From the IMG/VR virus record IMGVR_UViG_3300043449_001082, positions 1 through 49,871 of that record: DNA of 49,871 bases; one strand, 5' to 3'. This document shows, piece by piece, positions 33,697-42,255 of this stretch. The notes beneath the pieces were generated by a model. It was not told the origin of the DNA. It searched no databases and saw only the letters and a list, made by a program, of their open reading frames with translations. The position numbers and the translations under genes were made by a program. This stretch comes from a virus. The number at the start of each line of letters is the position of its first letter. Within the stretch, counting starts at the first letter, position 1.

Positions 33697-34611
33697 TTAG
33701 ACGCCCGGCGTGCCGAAGACCGCGCGAGGGTCGGTCCAGCCGAGGTCATAACGCTCGGTGCTCTTGAAGCGCATCGAATCGGTCTCGAAGTCGCCTTCCA
33801 TGCTCTTCTCGAGCGGGCGGCGCATCATCAGCTTCAGACCTTCCGGCGCATCAGTCTCGACCCACCAAGCGGTGGTCGAGGTCAGACGCGACAGGTTGGC
33901 CTGACCGCCGTCAAGGAGGCCCATCGACTTCACCGGGTTGATGTCGTTGTTGCCCGTGCCAGCGCGGAGGACGCTCTTGAGGAGCACTTCAGCCTGAAAC
34001 ACGTTCGACGGCGACACCACGAGCTTCGTCGGATTCAGACGGATACGCTTGCCGTTGTTGTCAACGGCGTTGCGGATCTGAATGAGGATCTGCTCGAGCG
34101 AGGTCTGCGACAGCGCGGCGGCGGTCGAGAGCTGGTTCGAGAAGGTTCCGTTGATGATCGGGTGGTCTGTGGCGACCAGAGACTTGCCGTCGCCGCCTGC
34201 ATACGCACCATTGAAGGCGCGGTTCAGGATGTTGGCGGCATTCGTCTCCTTCGTCTCGACCAGAGACTGGGCGAGATGCTTGGCGTAAGTCTGGCCGATA
34301 CGGATGTGGTCACCGTCTTCGACAAGAACCTTGGTCAGCGCGAAGGCAAGGCCATAGACCTTGTACTGGTAGCGCTTGATGAAGAGCACACCACCGGACT
34401 GGTAGGTGACAGCGGTGCCGTCCGGCAGCTCAGGCGCAGCGCCAAAGCCAAAGAGGACGGGCTCTTCATGGTAGTTACGCGGAATGCCGCGTTCTTCCCG
34501 GAAAACCTGTTTCCATTCGTCTGCGCGCTGGTCGTAGACGCCGTCGAAGGCCTCATTGAGAATGGGCTCGACAATGGACCGGAAGTCCGTACTGCGCATC
34601 GGGGTAGCCAT
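33697..34611 (-). CDS. Major capsid protein
   Basis: 304 residues. HK97/Mu-like coat organisation: N-terminal helix region (FRSIVEPILNEAFDG), an E-loop-like segment around FGFGAAPELPD, a long spine helix (IGQTYAKHLAQSLVETKETNAA), and a P-domain with NPTKLVVSPSNVFQAEVLL and a C-terminal RYDLGWTDPRAVFG strand. Position after scaffold and decoration genes and before a strong terminator confirms it. No N-terminal protease domain, and no protease gene is seen nearby. Confidence 0.85.
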   Translation of the reverse strand: MATPMRSTDFRSIVEPILNEAFDGVYDQRADEWKQVFREERGIPRNYHEEPVLFGFGAAPELPDGTAVTYQSGGVLFIKRYQYKVYGLAFALTKVLVEDGDHIRIGQTYAKHLAQSLVETKETNAANILNRAFNGAYAGGDGKSLVATDHPIINGTFSNQLSTAAALSQTSLEQILIQIRNAVDNNGKRIRLNPTKLVVSPSNVFQAEVLLKSVLRAGTGNNDINPVKSMGLLDGGQANLSRLTSTTAWWVETDAPEGLKLMMRRPLEKSMEGDFETDSMRFKSTERYDLGWTDPRAVFGTPGV

Positions 34612-34626
34612 GTGCGGAACTCCCTA

Positions 34627-35184
34627 TCAGAATGGGTTCTGGGTTGAAACGAACTGATGCTCAGAGATCTGCACCTGAACGATCGTGTAAGCATCGCCGG
34701 CGGAATTACCGATATCCGGGGCAATGCCGACAACGCGGAGCTGCGCGGCCGTGCTCGAAGACGTGGTCGCACTGATGGTGCAGGTTGAATAACCCAGACC
34801 ATTTGAGTTCGCCACGTTCGTGAAGTCAGCCTGCTGACCCACTTCCGACTGCGTGATCGAGCCATCGGCCTGTATCTCGTAGACGAGATAGGGATCAGAC
34901 GTGTAGTACGCGATGATTTCCGTCGCGGCTACGTTTGCAGGCCAACTCGGCGAAACCACCGGACGCTGCGCGCCAGAGGGCAGATACTGGCAACCAGCGA
35001 AGGCGCCGATGAGGCGTTCGCCTGCAGCAGCCACTTCAATCGTGCCATTCGAACCAATCTTCACGGGCTGGCCCGTAAAGATGTCGGTGTTGTAGCCGGT
35101 CGCAATCGTACTAGCGACCGGACGGATAATGCCAGACGGGCTGTAGGCCGCGCGCATACCGAAGGGAGCATTGGTCGAGGACAT
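34627..35184 (-). CDS. Probable capsid decoration protein
   Basis: 185 residues, beta-rich. NAPFGMRAAYSPSG at the start, then IFTGQPVKIGSNGTIEVAAAGE and RLIGAFAGCQYL, the order seen in head-decoration proteins encoded just before coat genes. The second half has many Ser/Thr strands. It sits 15 bases before the capsid start on the same strand. Confidence 0.7.
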   Translation of the reverse strand: MSSTNAPFGMRAAYSPSGIIRPVASTIATGYNTDIFTGQPVKIGSNGTIEVAAAGERLIGAFAGCQYLPSGAQRPVVSPSWPANVAATEIIAYYTSDPYLVYEIQADGSITQSEVGQQADFTNVANSNGLGYSTCTISATTSSSTAAQLRVVGIAPDIGNSAGDAYTIVQVQISEHQFVSTQNPF

Positions 35185-35220
35185 TCTCGATTCCTTTTGC
35201 TAGGTTAGGGGAACCCACTC

Positions 35221-35757
35221 CTATTCGAAAATTGGAGCAGGCGGCTCTTCGCGCATGCTTCTCATACCCTCGTCCTCAATCATGCGTGTCTTCGAACCAC
35301 GGGCGCGTTCGCTCATTGAATCCATTTCAGTGGTGATTCTCTCCTCCTCACGCAGTGGCGCATCGTGATGCGCTTCTTTCATGAGGCGGAAATAGAGACG
35401 ATTCGGCAGCTTGGCCGCAATCATTTCATTCACACCGATCAGGCCGGCATACTCGCCGGTCTTGAGAGAGACGTATTCCCAGCCCGGAACTTCTTCAGGC
35501 TTCACCGGCTCGTATCCGAGACGGAAGCGGCCCTGAATGGGGTCACGCGGGTTGGTAGTGGTCAGCCAGCACACATGATAACCGGGGATTTCCGGTAGAT
35601 CAGGCAGTGCGCTTTTGAAGAAAGAATCACGAAACATCGCAACACGGTCATCGTCGGAAAGCTCTCGGCTTTCAGTTGCGCTGCGATCATCCATCGCGCG
35701 GCTGCGGCGACCCATGTCAGGGACTTTCTTGATGCGTTCGTCGTTACCCAAGTTCAT
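35221..35757 (-). CDS. Head-region protein of unknown function
   Basis: 178 residues from ATG 35757 with GGAG 8 bases upstream. Acidic N-terminal helix (MNLGNDERIKKVPDMGRRS), then PEIPGYHVCWLTTTNPRDPIQGR, a small conserved domain seen in other podovirus head operons, with EYAGLIGVNEMIAAKLP. The charged tail is probably flexible. Between scaffold and decoration genes, so likely an assembly factor. Confidence 0.7.
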   Translation of the reverse strand: MNLGNDERIKKVPDMGRRSRAMDDRSATESRELSDDDRVAMFRDSFFKSALPDLPEIPGYHVCWLTTTNPRDPIQGRFRLGYEPVKPEEVPGWEYVSLKTGEYAGLIGVNEMIAAKLPNRLYFRLMKEAHHDAPLREEERITTEMDSMSERARGSKTRMIEDEGMRSMREEPPAPIFE

Positions 35758-35771
35758 AGCTCGCTCCAATT

Positions 35772-36692
35772 TCAGCGTGCAGCTTTCAATTCACGATCCG
35801 CTTCCGCATAGCGCTTCATCATGCGCTGACGTAGAACGGGATCATCCCAGTAACCAGCATCCTTCATCGCTTGAACACGATCGGCGCTGACAAAAACCTT
35901 CTTAGATCCGGGCGCACTTAGTTCTCGCCCGCCACCGACGGGCGGCCCGCGCCGCCCCTGCTGCGTAGGAGTATAGTCCGAATCGTCGTCATCTGCAAAG
36001 CGGTGCGGAAGGCGCTGCGCCAGACGGCGATTCAACTCGCTCCAATAGCGATCCGTGCCCGGATTGAGGCCTTCCGCCACGAGAGACGAGTCGACTGCCT
36101 TGGCAACCAAACTATCTTCGTCAGATCCGTTCGGGTTAAACCAGCGGTTATCCGCTGCCCACCGATGGGCAAGCTGGTTGACCTCCGGGGCCTGCTGCAT
36201 CGGGCGCGGGGCGTCAAAACCCTGTTTTGCGCGGTTAATTTCAGCAGCCTTCGCCATGGCGTGATCACGCTGACGAAGCAGTTCCGGGACGCGGGCTCCG
36301 TCGCCGATCTCAATCGCCTTTGCGAGTTGCTGCTCAGCTACCTGAACAGTGCCTATGGCCTGCCGGTAGCCAAAATCCAGATTTCCTCTCTGGGCGCTCA
36401 GCGTATGGGTTTCGACCGCTTCAAGGCGCTGTAGCAGCAGATTGTTCTGCTGTTTGAGAAACTCCATGTCCTCGCGCGTCTTGTCGCGGGCGTACCGCTG
36501 GCGCTCCTTCTGGGTTTTACGTTCATTTCTCCGCAACTCGCGGCGAGCCTCTTCATCGTCCTGAAGTTCTTCCGAGAGACGTACGTCTACCTCTTCGCCG
36601 CTTTGATTCTTGGCGCCTTGATCTTCATCGTCCAAAGGCGGGTCGCCCTCAATGACTTCGTATTGTTCAGCTTTTTCAGTGCTGTTCATCAT
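35772..36692 (-). CDS. Scaffolding protein
   Basis: 306 residues; two tandem ATGs. An acidic N-terminus leads to a long charged coiled coil (about 45-105, RRELRRNERKTQKERQRYARD onward), a second helical segment and a basic C-terminus (QRMMKRYAEADRELKAAR). High charge, few hydrophobic residues, and location between portal and coat genes are the marks of a scaffold that guides coat assembly and leaves before packaging. Assignment by composition and position. Confidence 0.78.
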   Translation of the reverse strand: MMNSTEKAEQYEVIEGDPPLDDEDQGAKNQSGEEVDVRLSEELQDDEEARRELRRNERKTQKERQRYARDKTREDMEFLKQQNNLLLQRLEAVETHTLSAQRGNLDFGYRQAIGTVQVAEQQLAKAIEIGDGARVPELLRQRDHAMAKAAEINRAKQGFDAPRPMQQAPEVNQLAHRWAADNRWFNPNGSDEDSLVAKAVDSSLVAEGLNPGTDRYWSELNRRLAQRLPHRFADDDDSDYTPTQQGRRGPPVGGGRELSAPGSKKVFVSADRVQAMKDAGYWDDPVLRQRMMKRYAEADRELKAAR

Positions 36693-36699
36693 CCCCTCC

Positions 36700-37128
36700 T
36701 CAGACAGAAGCCTTGAACCCAGACGGGTCGTCGATAGCGCCGATGACGTTCAGATCGTCAAAAATGGCGTACTGGACAGCGTCGTCATACGATTCAACGT
36801 CGGCCGGAACCTTGCGCTCAAACCGAACGCCGCCGTACTTCGGGACGAAGACGAATTGTCCGGGCTGGCACCACGAGCCTTCGGGCCACGATTCCATCGT
36901 GTTGCGGTTCTTGTAGGCCAGTGGGCCGATTGCGAGGACCATGGCGACCTGAGTGTTGTCGCGCTCGGTATCTTGCGCGTTAACGGTGAGGATGATGCCG
37001 CCATTGGAAACAGATCGCGCGGCGCGGATCTGAACCAGAACCCTTGATCCGAAAGGCTTGACGCCCGGATCGACCTTGGGAAAGAATTTATTCACTGTAT
37101 GCTGCTGTGACACGACGTCGTTTGTCAT
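36700..37128 (-). CDS. GroES-like cochaperonin
   Basis: 142 residues from ATG 37128 with AGGAG upstream. The fold pattern of GroES/gp31 is visible: PFGSRVLVQIRAA (strand 1), GGIILTVNAQ where GroES has its mobile-loop region, VAMVLAIGPLAYKNR, then PGQFVFVPKYGGVRFER and YAIFDDLNVIGAI at the end. It would cap host GroEL to fold the capsid protein, as T4 gp31 does. Its place between portal and scaffold genes supports this. The mobile loop is longer than in host GroES. Confidence 0.7.
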   Translation of the reverse strand: MTNDVVSQQHTVNKFFPKVDPGVKPFGSRVLVQIRAARSVSNGGIILTVNAQDTERDNTQVAMVLAIGPLAYKNRNTMESWPEGSWCQPGQFVFVPKYGGVRFERKVPADVESYDDAVQYAIFDDLNVIGAIDDPSGFKASV

Positions 37129-37312
37129 GTTCCCGCTCCTCTTCACCGTCTGCCAAGGTCTCCTCAATAATCGCAATTGCGCGACCCAGACCTGCGTAAA
37201 TTCCAGCCCTGCGCCCGTATTCGAAGATCGAACCGTCGCCGGGTTGCTCCATACTCTCGTGCGCCACTCGAGACTGTGCCTCGAGCAGCTTCTTGATGAT
37301 GATCTCCATCAT
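37088..37312 (-). CDS. 74-residue helical protein
   Basis: Two tandem ATGs at 37312. Mostly helix, with EIIIKKLLEAQSRVAHESM and AGLGRAIAIIEETLADGEEERE, then a basic tail. The last 41 bases overlap the cochaperonin gene in another frame. Function unknown. Confidence 0.6.
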   Translation of the reverse strand: MMEIIIKKLLEAQSRVAHESMEQPGDGSIFEYGRRAGIYAGLGRAIAIIEETLADGEEEREHDKRRRVTAAYSE

Positions 37313-37321
37313 AAGAGGAAC

Positions 37322-37519
37322 TTATTCCTTCCCCTTGAAGGGCGCAAGTTTGCTCTGCGCCCGACGGTCGGTGTTACCCGAAAGATTTTTGTGGATGCCG
37401 TAGCTCTTGTGCGGCTCCACCATGTCGCCGGTCATATTCTTCGACGCGCCGGCGGGCGGATTGTTGACGGGCAGCCCCATGGCGAGGCGCTTATGCTGCG
37501 GGAGAAGATTGGTGTCCAT
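37322..37519 (-). CDS. 65-residue head-region protein
   Basis: ATG 37519 with GAGGAT upstream. Short and mostly disordered, with LLPQHKRLAMGLPVNNPPAG and HKNLSGNTDRRAQ. Lies between portal and small head genes. I recognise similar short proteins behind portal genes of other podoviruses but no function. Confidence 0.6.
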   Translation of the reverse strand: MDTNLLPQHKRLAMGLPVNNPPAGASKNMTGDMVEPHKSYGIHKNLSGNTDRRAQSKLAPFKGKE

Positions 37520-37527
37520 TGTGATCC

Positions 37528-39957
37528 TCACGGGTTGATGCCACGGCCTGTAGAGTACGGTGTTTTAATGCCCTGCTCGGCCTCAAACACGGCAAGTTCC
37601 TTTGCGGTGAGGTTGTCCTCACGATTGATGGCGAGGCGAGCCTCGACGTCGATCTGCTTCTCCTGCAACTTGCGCTCGCTTTCCTGCTGGCGCAGCTGCA
37701 TGTCGGCCTGCTTGGCCTGCATGCTTGCCTGATCTGCCGCCATCTTGCGCTGCAGTTCTCCCTGCAGGATCTGTATAGTGTCGTCAGGCGGCTTGGGCGC
37801 GAGCTGCGCCATGGTCTGCATGGCAGCCTGTATGACCGGCGGAATCCCGGACATCGCATTGGTGATGTCGCCCATATATCTCTGAGACGCCATTGCAAGC
37901 GTCCGATCCAGTTCTGCCGACACCTGTTCGTCTTTTTTCTCGAGGAAAGAATCAAGCGGGATGCCGACAATCTTGCTTGTCTCTTCGTAGATGTACATCG
38001 CGTACCAATACACAATGTGCTCTTTGATGTGCTGCAGCGCGCCCGGAATGAAGACGGGACCGATCAGCGCGCTCATGCCGAACATCGGGCTCTGCAGATA
38101 ATCCAGATGGACCTGCAGGTGCGCCAGATGGTCCTGCATCGGGAATGCCGCGACAGGCCGGCCCAACGTCAGCGCAAGGTTTTCGTTCACCGCGTTGAGC
38201 TCGATCGGCTCCGGCCGCTTCTTGAGCAGGGACTTGTAATCCGGAACCTTCAGCTGCGACAGGATCAGCTCTTCGACCTTGTAGGGCTCGTAGAGCGCCG
38301 GCATCGCCTGCGAGCGCTGGGCAACGGCCTGCACTTGCGCGAATCGCTGGGCTTCGGAGAAGATATTCGGGTCCGAGACCGGTATGACGTCGATCACGCC
38401 CCTGAAGTCTTCGGCCTTGCACATATCCTCGCCGCAGACCTTTTCAATGTACTGGTCGGTCAGGTTCTTGGCGTTGAGGCGATGCAGCACCTTGAGCGTC
38501 ATCTGCATCGCATTGTGCAGGCGGGCATGGATCGCCGAGAAGACGGTCATGCCCTGTTCCATCAGCGCCAGCGTGGTGCCGACCGGCTGATTAGGGTTCT
38601 GGTCCTGCATCTTCTCGAACGTCGTGCGGACGACGCCCCGCGCAGATTCGGTTACGAATCCGAGAAGCTGGTACAGAACAGCATTTGGCGGATTGAACGG
38701 CACCGCCATGGCGATCTTGCGGATGTCGTCGACGCCGACGCCGCCTTCAATCTCTGTGACCTGCGTCGGCTCAATTCGATCAGATTGGCCGCCCCGGCTG
38801 CCTCCCTTTAGCTTCAGCATGCCGGGGAAATTGTTGATGTGCGCGCTGTCCAGAAGGGCGCGCAGCGCGCCTGTCGCCGCAGCCGACAGCGAGCCGATCA
38901 TGTGCGGCAAGCCGATTGGATACGCGCCGCGCCACCGCACGAACGGGAACTCGATGATGTGGATCAGTTCTTCCTGATTTTCGTCTTCAGGATCCCAGTT
39001 CCTATAGACCGACAGCACTTCCTTGGTGGTGTGGTCAATCGTCACGATGTATGGGGCGAGCCCAAAATTGTCCTCAAAGTCGAGGTAGCAATAAATTTCG
39101 AAGACGGTGCGCAGGCCGTCCTCATTGTAGGACGTCTGCTCGCGTCCTTCGATCCTGTTGTTGGCCTTCTGAGGCCCCGTCAACTCAGGCTCTTGCGGCG
39201 CCACCAGATTGATGTTGCGATACATGCCGACGTTGGCGCGCTTTTCGAACTCCATCTGCGTCAAGTATTGGACGTGAGTTTTCCGCCCGGCGCTGTAGAA
39301 GCTCGTCGCGCTGTAGGGCAGGTAAACGTCGTCGATCGGGATGAAGATCGCCACCGGGCGGTTCTTCTGTTCGTCCCAAATCATCTTGAGGTACTGCGCA
39401 CCGCCAAGGGGAACTTGCGTCAGCAATTGTTCCATTTCGGGACGGAACTCGGTCATCTGGTGCGTGAGCTGCCAGTTCATGAACCGCTGCTTGCGTTTAG
39501 CCTTCTCTACTTTCTCAACCGTAATCTCTCCCGGAATATGTTCCTTCACAGGACCATTTGCAGGAAGCAATTCCTTTCCAACACGCGACGAAAAATCAAC
39601 ACATGCTTCAGTCAGCATGGGGTGGACGACCTTGGAAGCGCCCTGAAAGTTAGCTCCACCGGGCGCGTCATTGCCAAGCCCGGTGCGGCGCAATCCTTCT
39701 TCGTATTGCTTGTCGCGCAGCGAGCGCGCTTCCTTGTCGCGCTCAATGAACTCGAGCAGCTGCGACGAGATATTCATCATCTCGGAAGAGGCCATGTCCT
39801 CCGCGAGGTTGATGTAGAACTCGGCCATCTCGTCCTGCTCGGCATCCTCTGGCTCGTCCAAGGTAACGACAGCGGATCCGTCGTCGTTTTCCTCGACGTC
39901 AGGTTCTCCACCTTCCATCTCGAGTTCGAGACCTTCGCCCTTTTCGTCTTCGTCCAT
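37528..39957 (-). CDS. Portal protein
   Basis: 809 residues. Acidic N-terminus, then a large P22-type portal core with VVHPMLTEACVDFSSRV, YLPYSATSFYSAGRKTH and the conserved RWRGAYPIGLPHMIGSL segment (around 355-371). The C-terminal 120 residues are a long coiled coil (MQAKQADMQLRQQESERKLQEK) forming the barrel that reaches into the head. It makes the dodecameric DNA gate and docks the terminase. Similar in size to the P22 portal (725). Confidence 0.88.
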   Translation of the reverse strand: MDEDEKGEGLELEMEGGEPDVEENDDGSAVVTLDEPEDAEQDEMAEFYINLAEDMASSEMMNISSQLLEFIERDKEARSLRDKQYEEGLRRTGLGNDAPGGANFQGASKVVHPMLTEACVDFSSRVGKELLPANGPVKEHIPGEITVEKVEKAKRKQRFMNWQLTHQMTEFRPEMEQLLTQVPLGGAQYLKMIWDEQKNRPVAIFIPIDDVYLPYSATSFYSAGRKTHVQYLTQMEFEKRANVGMYRNINLVAPQEPELTGPQKANNRIEGREQTSYNEDGLRTVFEIYCYLDFEDNFGLAPYIVTIDHTTKEVLSVYRNWDPEDENQEELIHIIEFPFVRWRGAYPIGLPHMIGSLSAAATGALRALLDSAHINNFPGMLKLKGGSRGGQSDRIEPTQVTEIEGGVGVDDIRKIAMAVPFNPPNAVLYQLLGFVTESARGVVRTTFEKMQDQNPNQPVGTTLALMEQGMTVFSAIHARLHNAMQMTLKVLHRLNAKNLTDQYIEKVCGEDMCKAEDFRGVIDVIPVSDPNIFSEAQRFAQVQAVAQRSQAMPALYEPYKVEELILSQLKVPDYKSLLKKRPEPIELNAVNENLALTLGRPVAAFPMQDHLAHLQVHLDYLQSPMFGMSALIGPVFIPGALQHIKEHIVYWYAMYIYEETSKIVGIPLDSFLEKKDEQVSAELDRTLAMASQRYMGDITNAMSGIPPVIQAAMQTMAQLAPKPPDDTIQILQGELQRKMAADQASMQAKQADMQLRQQESERKLQEKQIDVEARLAINREDNLTAKELAVFEAEQGIKTPYSTGRGINP

Positions 39958-39960
39958 GGA

Positions 39961-42255
39961 TTAGCCTCTGAGCCCTGAAAGTCCGAGAGAGTACCTCAAA
40001 TTTGGGTTTTGCGATATCGGAGCAGGGACGGGCGCTGCATTGGTGTTGCGGGCGCCCAGCGCCTGAAGCGGGCCGCCAAACGACGGCGCGGCCGCAGCCG
40101 GCGCAGGCGCCATCGGAGACGCATGCGGCACATCCGAGCCGTAAGAATCGTACGGCGTCAGGCCGGGCGGTGCGGCGATTGCCCCCACAAGGCCTTGGCC
40201 ATCGGTGTATGCCATTGTCGGCATGCTGGCGACCATAGGCTGCACCGGCGCTCCCTGCGCGCTGACCAGCCCACCGTCGGCGAAGTAGGCATCGGCGTCA
40301 AAGTATCCGCCGTGGGCGGCGTACGGTGTCGGTGTCCTGTTTGTTTGGTAGAATCCAAATTCAGGATTGTTCCGCTCGGCATAGTGAAGCCAGTCGATGA
40401 ACTGCCTCGGCAGTATTGGGTTCTGAACAGGCGTCTCGGTCAGCGGAGGCTTCCCGGTGGGTCTCGTCGGCTCCCGGTCCATAAGCTCCCGAGGGGTTTC
40501 TTCAACGGTCGGAACGAGCCCCGTCGGCTCGACCCAGCCCGGCTCTGTGCCGCCCGAATCGTAATAGACGTCCGAACCAGAAAGGTCAGGCTCTACCGCA
40601 ACAGGACTGACTTCCTCTGTCGTGGAAGGGATGTCGGCTGGAGGCGTTAGCGGCCCCTCGGGAGGGGGGCCTGCCCTTCCAACCGTAAGAGGAGGCGCGC
40701 CCTGATCCTGATTGGTCTGATAACCAAACTCAAACGGATCAAGCTGGCTCGCATTGTATTGCTGTTGAAAAGCATTCCAGTCGACAGGCGTTTGCGCTTG
40801 CGTAGGCGTTCCGCGAATATCCAGCGACCTAGCTTCGTTGACAAGATCATCCGGCACGTTCAGGCCAAACTGATTTGGGTTAGAGGCTATCCTTCCTTCA
40901 AGCGCTGCAGCCAGATTGTTGTACTGCTGCTGGGTCATTTGCCCGGTTGGGATAGGTGGCCCGTACTCTACCGGCTGAATCGCTGGAAGATCGTCGGGCC
41001 TCGACGGAGGCAACGGCACATCAGCATATGTCGGACCAGCGGGAACAAACGAAGCACCGGTGAACGGGCCGGTATTTATTGGTTCTCCAGACCAATTTAC
41101 CTGAGAGGCGGGGGTAAGTGACGCGCCGTTTGTTATAAATCCGGGATCAAATGCAAAGGACGCCGCCAGCGACCCCAAGGGGGACGATGATTGCCCCGGG
41201 CTTGTGGCATTGATCCCGAGCGCAGCATCCCTTGCCGCTTGATCAGCGAGGAATTGATCTAGACCTCTTTCAGCCGCAGCCTGACGCTCTCCCTCGCGAG
41301 CATTTTCCGCCTGAAGGGCGGCCTGCTGCGCTGCGTTCGAACGACTTCCAGTTTCAAAAATAGTCTCGCTTAGGAGCGCGTTAGACCTGTCAAGGGCTGC
41401 TTGCGCGCTTGCCTCGCGTTCAGCCGCAGCGTTTGCAGCGGCATTCGCTGCATCTATGTTTGCTTGGAGCTCCTCTTCCGAGACTGGCTGCTCCTCCGCA
41501 ACAATTTCGGGATAATCTCCGATTGAAGGATCAAGGTTGCTGTGAATGCTGGTATTCAAACTTTCATTGAACTGCGGCGAGCCAGCCTGAAGGATTTCGT
41601 TCAAGGATTGGTTTGGCTCAAGTGAAGGCGCAGTCTGCCCGCCCCAAAGAGACTGGCCGGCCGGCGCCGCAATCAGGTCTTCCGCATTATAGAAGCCCGG
41701 CGCTGTAGTTGGAATTTCGGCGCGATCAAAAAAATCCCAAAGACCTGTCGGCACAGCTCCCGGAGCCGGAGCATCCCCATCGGCTGAATACGACATCGCA
41801 TCGTTAATCGCGCCCGACATCGCTTCATTATTTGCTGCGACAGCATCCGCGAACGCGCCTGCGTCGAAGTTTCCATAGCCGCCACCGCCGGCAGCCGGAT
41901 CACCGCCGGCCCCCGGATCACCGCCGCCGTAGGTTCCGCCAGAGCCCCCTTCCCAGCCGCCGCCATACCCATCGTACGAACCGCCGCCGTCATACTCTCC
42001 GCCGCTGTAGCCGCCGCCGCCACCGGACCCCTCGTCTCCGCCGTCGCCGTCATCGAACGACAGCAGCCCGGTGCGCGGGTTGATCTTGCCGGAGCCGCCG
42101 AGGCGCTTCAGTAGCGCGGCCTCTTCGGGGTTGATCTGCGCAATGATCTTGTCGCGGTTGATGCCAAGGCTGGCGAGCTTCTGCAGGAGCGCGCGGACCT
42201 CGCGCGGGCTGTACGTCTTTCCGCCAGCGGAGATGGATTGATTCGGCTCAATCAT
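39961..42255 (-). CDS. Large disordered Gly-rich virion protein
   Basis: 764 residues. A folded N-terminal 60 residues (YSPREVRALLQKLASLGINRDKI, NPRTGLLSFDDGD) is followed by a Gly/Tyr/Asp stretch (about 70-130), an Ala-rich helix region (about 265-345) and a Pro-rich disordered remainder. Near the end are YFADGGLVSAQG and a short Leu-rich tip. No enzymatic motif. It is probably an internal or ejected protein, because the related GG motif occurs in other internal proteins. Confidence 0.68.
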   Translation of the reverse strand: MIEPNQSISAGGKTYSPREVRALLQKLASLGINRDKIIAQINPEEAALLKRLGGSGKINPRTGLLSFDDGDGGDEGSGGGGGYSGGEYDGGGSYDGYGGGWEGGSGGTYGGGDPGAGGDPAAGGGGYGNFDAGAFADAVAANNEAMSGAINDAMSYSADGDAPAPGAVPTGLWDFFDRAEIPTTAPGFYNAEDLIAAPAGQSLWGGQTAPSLEPNQSLNEILQAGSPQFNESLNTSIHSNLDPSIGDYPEIVAEEQPVSEEELQANIDAANAAANAAAEREASAQAALDRSNALLSETIFETGSRSNAAQQAALQAENAREGERQAAAERGLDQFLADQAARDAALGINATSPGQSSSPLGSLAASFAFDPGFITNGASLTPASQVNWSGEPINTGPFTGASFVPAGPTYADVPLPPSRPDDLPAIQPVEYGPPIPTGQMTQQQYNNLAAALEGRIASNPNQFGLNVPDDLVNEARSLDIRGTPTQAQTPVDWNAFQQQYNASQLDPFEFGYQTNQDQGAPPLTVGRAGPPPEGPLTPPADIPSTTEEVSPVAVEPDLSGSDVYYDSGGTEPGWVEPTGLVPTVEETPRELMDREPTRPTGKPPLTETPVQNPILPRQFIDWLHYAERNNPEFGFYQTNRTPTPYAAHGGYFDADAYFADGGLVSAQGAPVQPMVASMPTMAYTDGQGLVGAIAAPPGLTPYDSYGSDVPHASPMAPAPAAAAPSFGGPLQALGARNTNAAPVPAPISQNPNLRYSLGLSGLRG

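Noticed and set aside
33601-34647. 348-codon plus-strand frame opposite the capsid gene
   Set aside because: Antisense to the major capsid gene and its terminator; an artefact of GC-rich codon use.
38839-39978. 379-codon plus-strand frame opposite the portal gene
   Set aside because: Antisense shadow; portal motifs and operon direction are on the minus strand.
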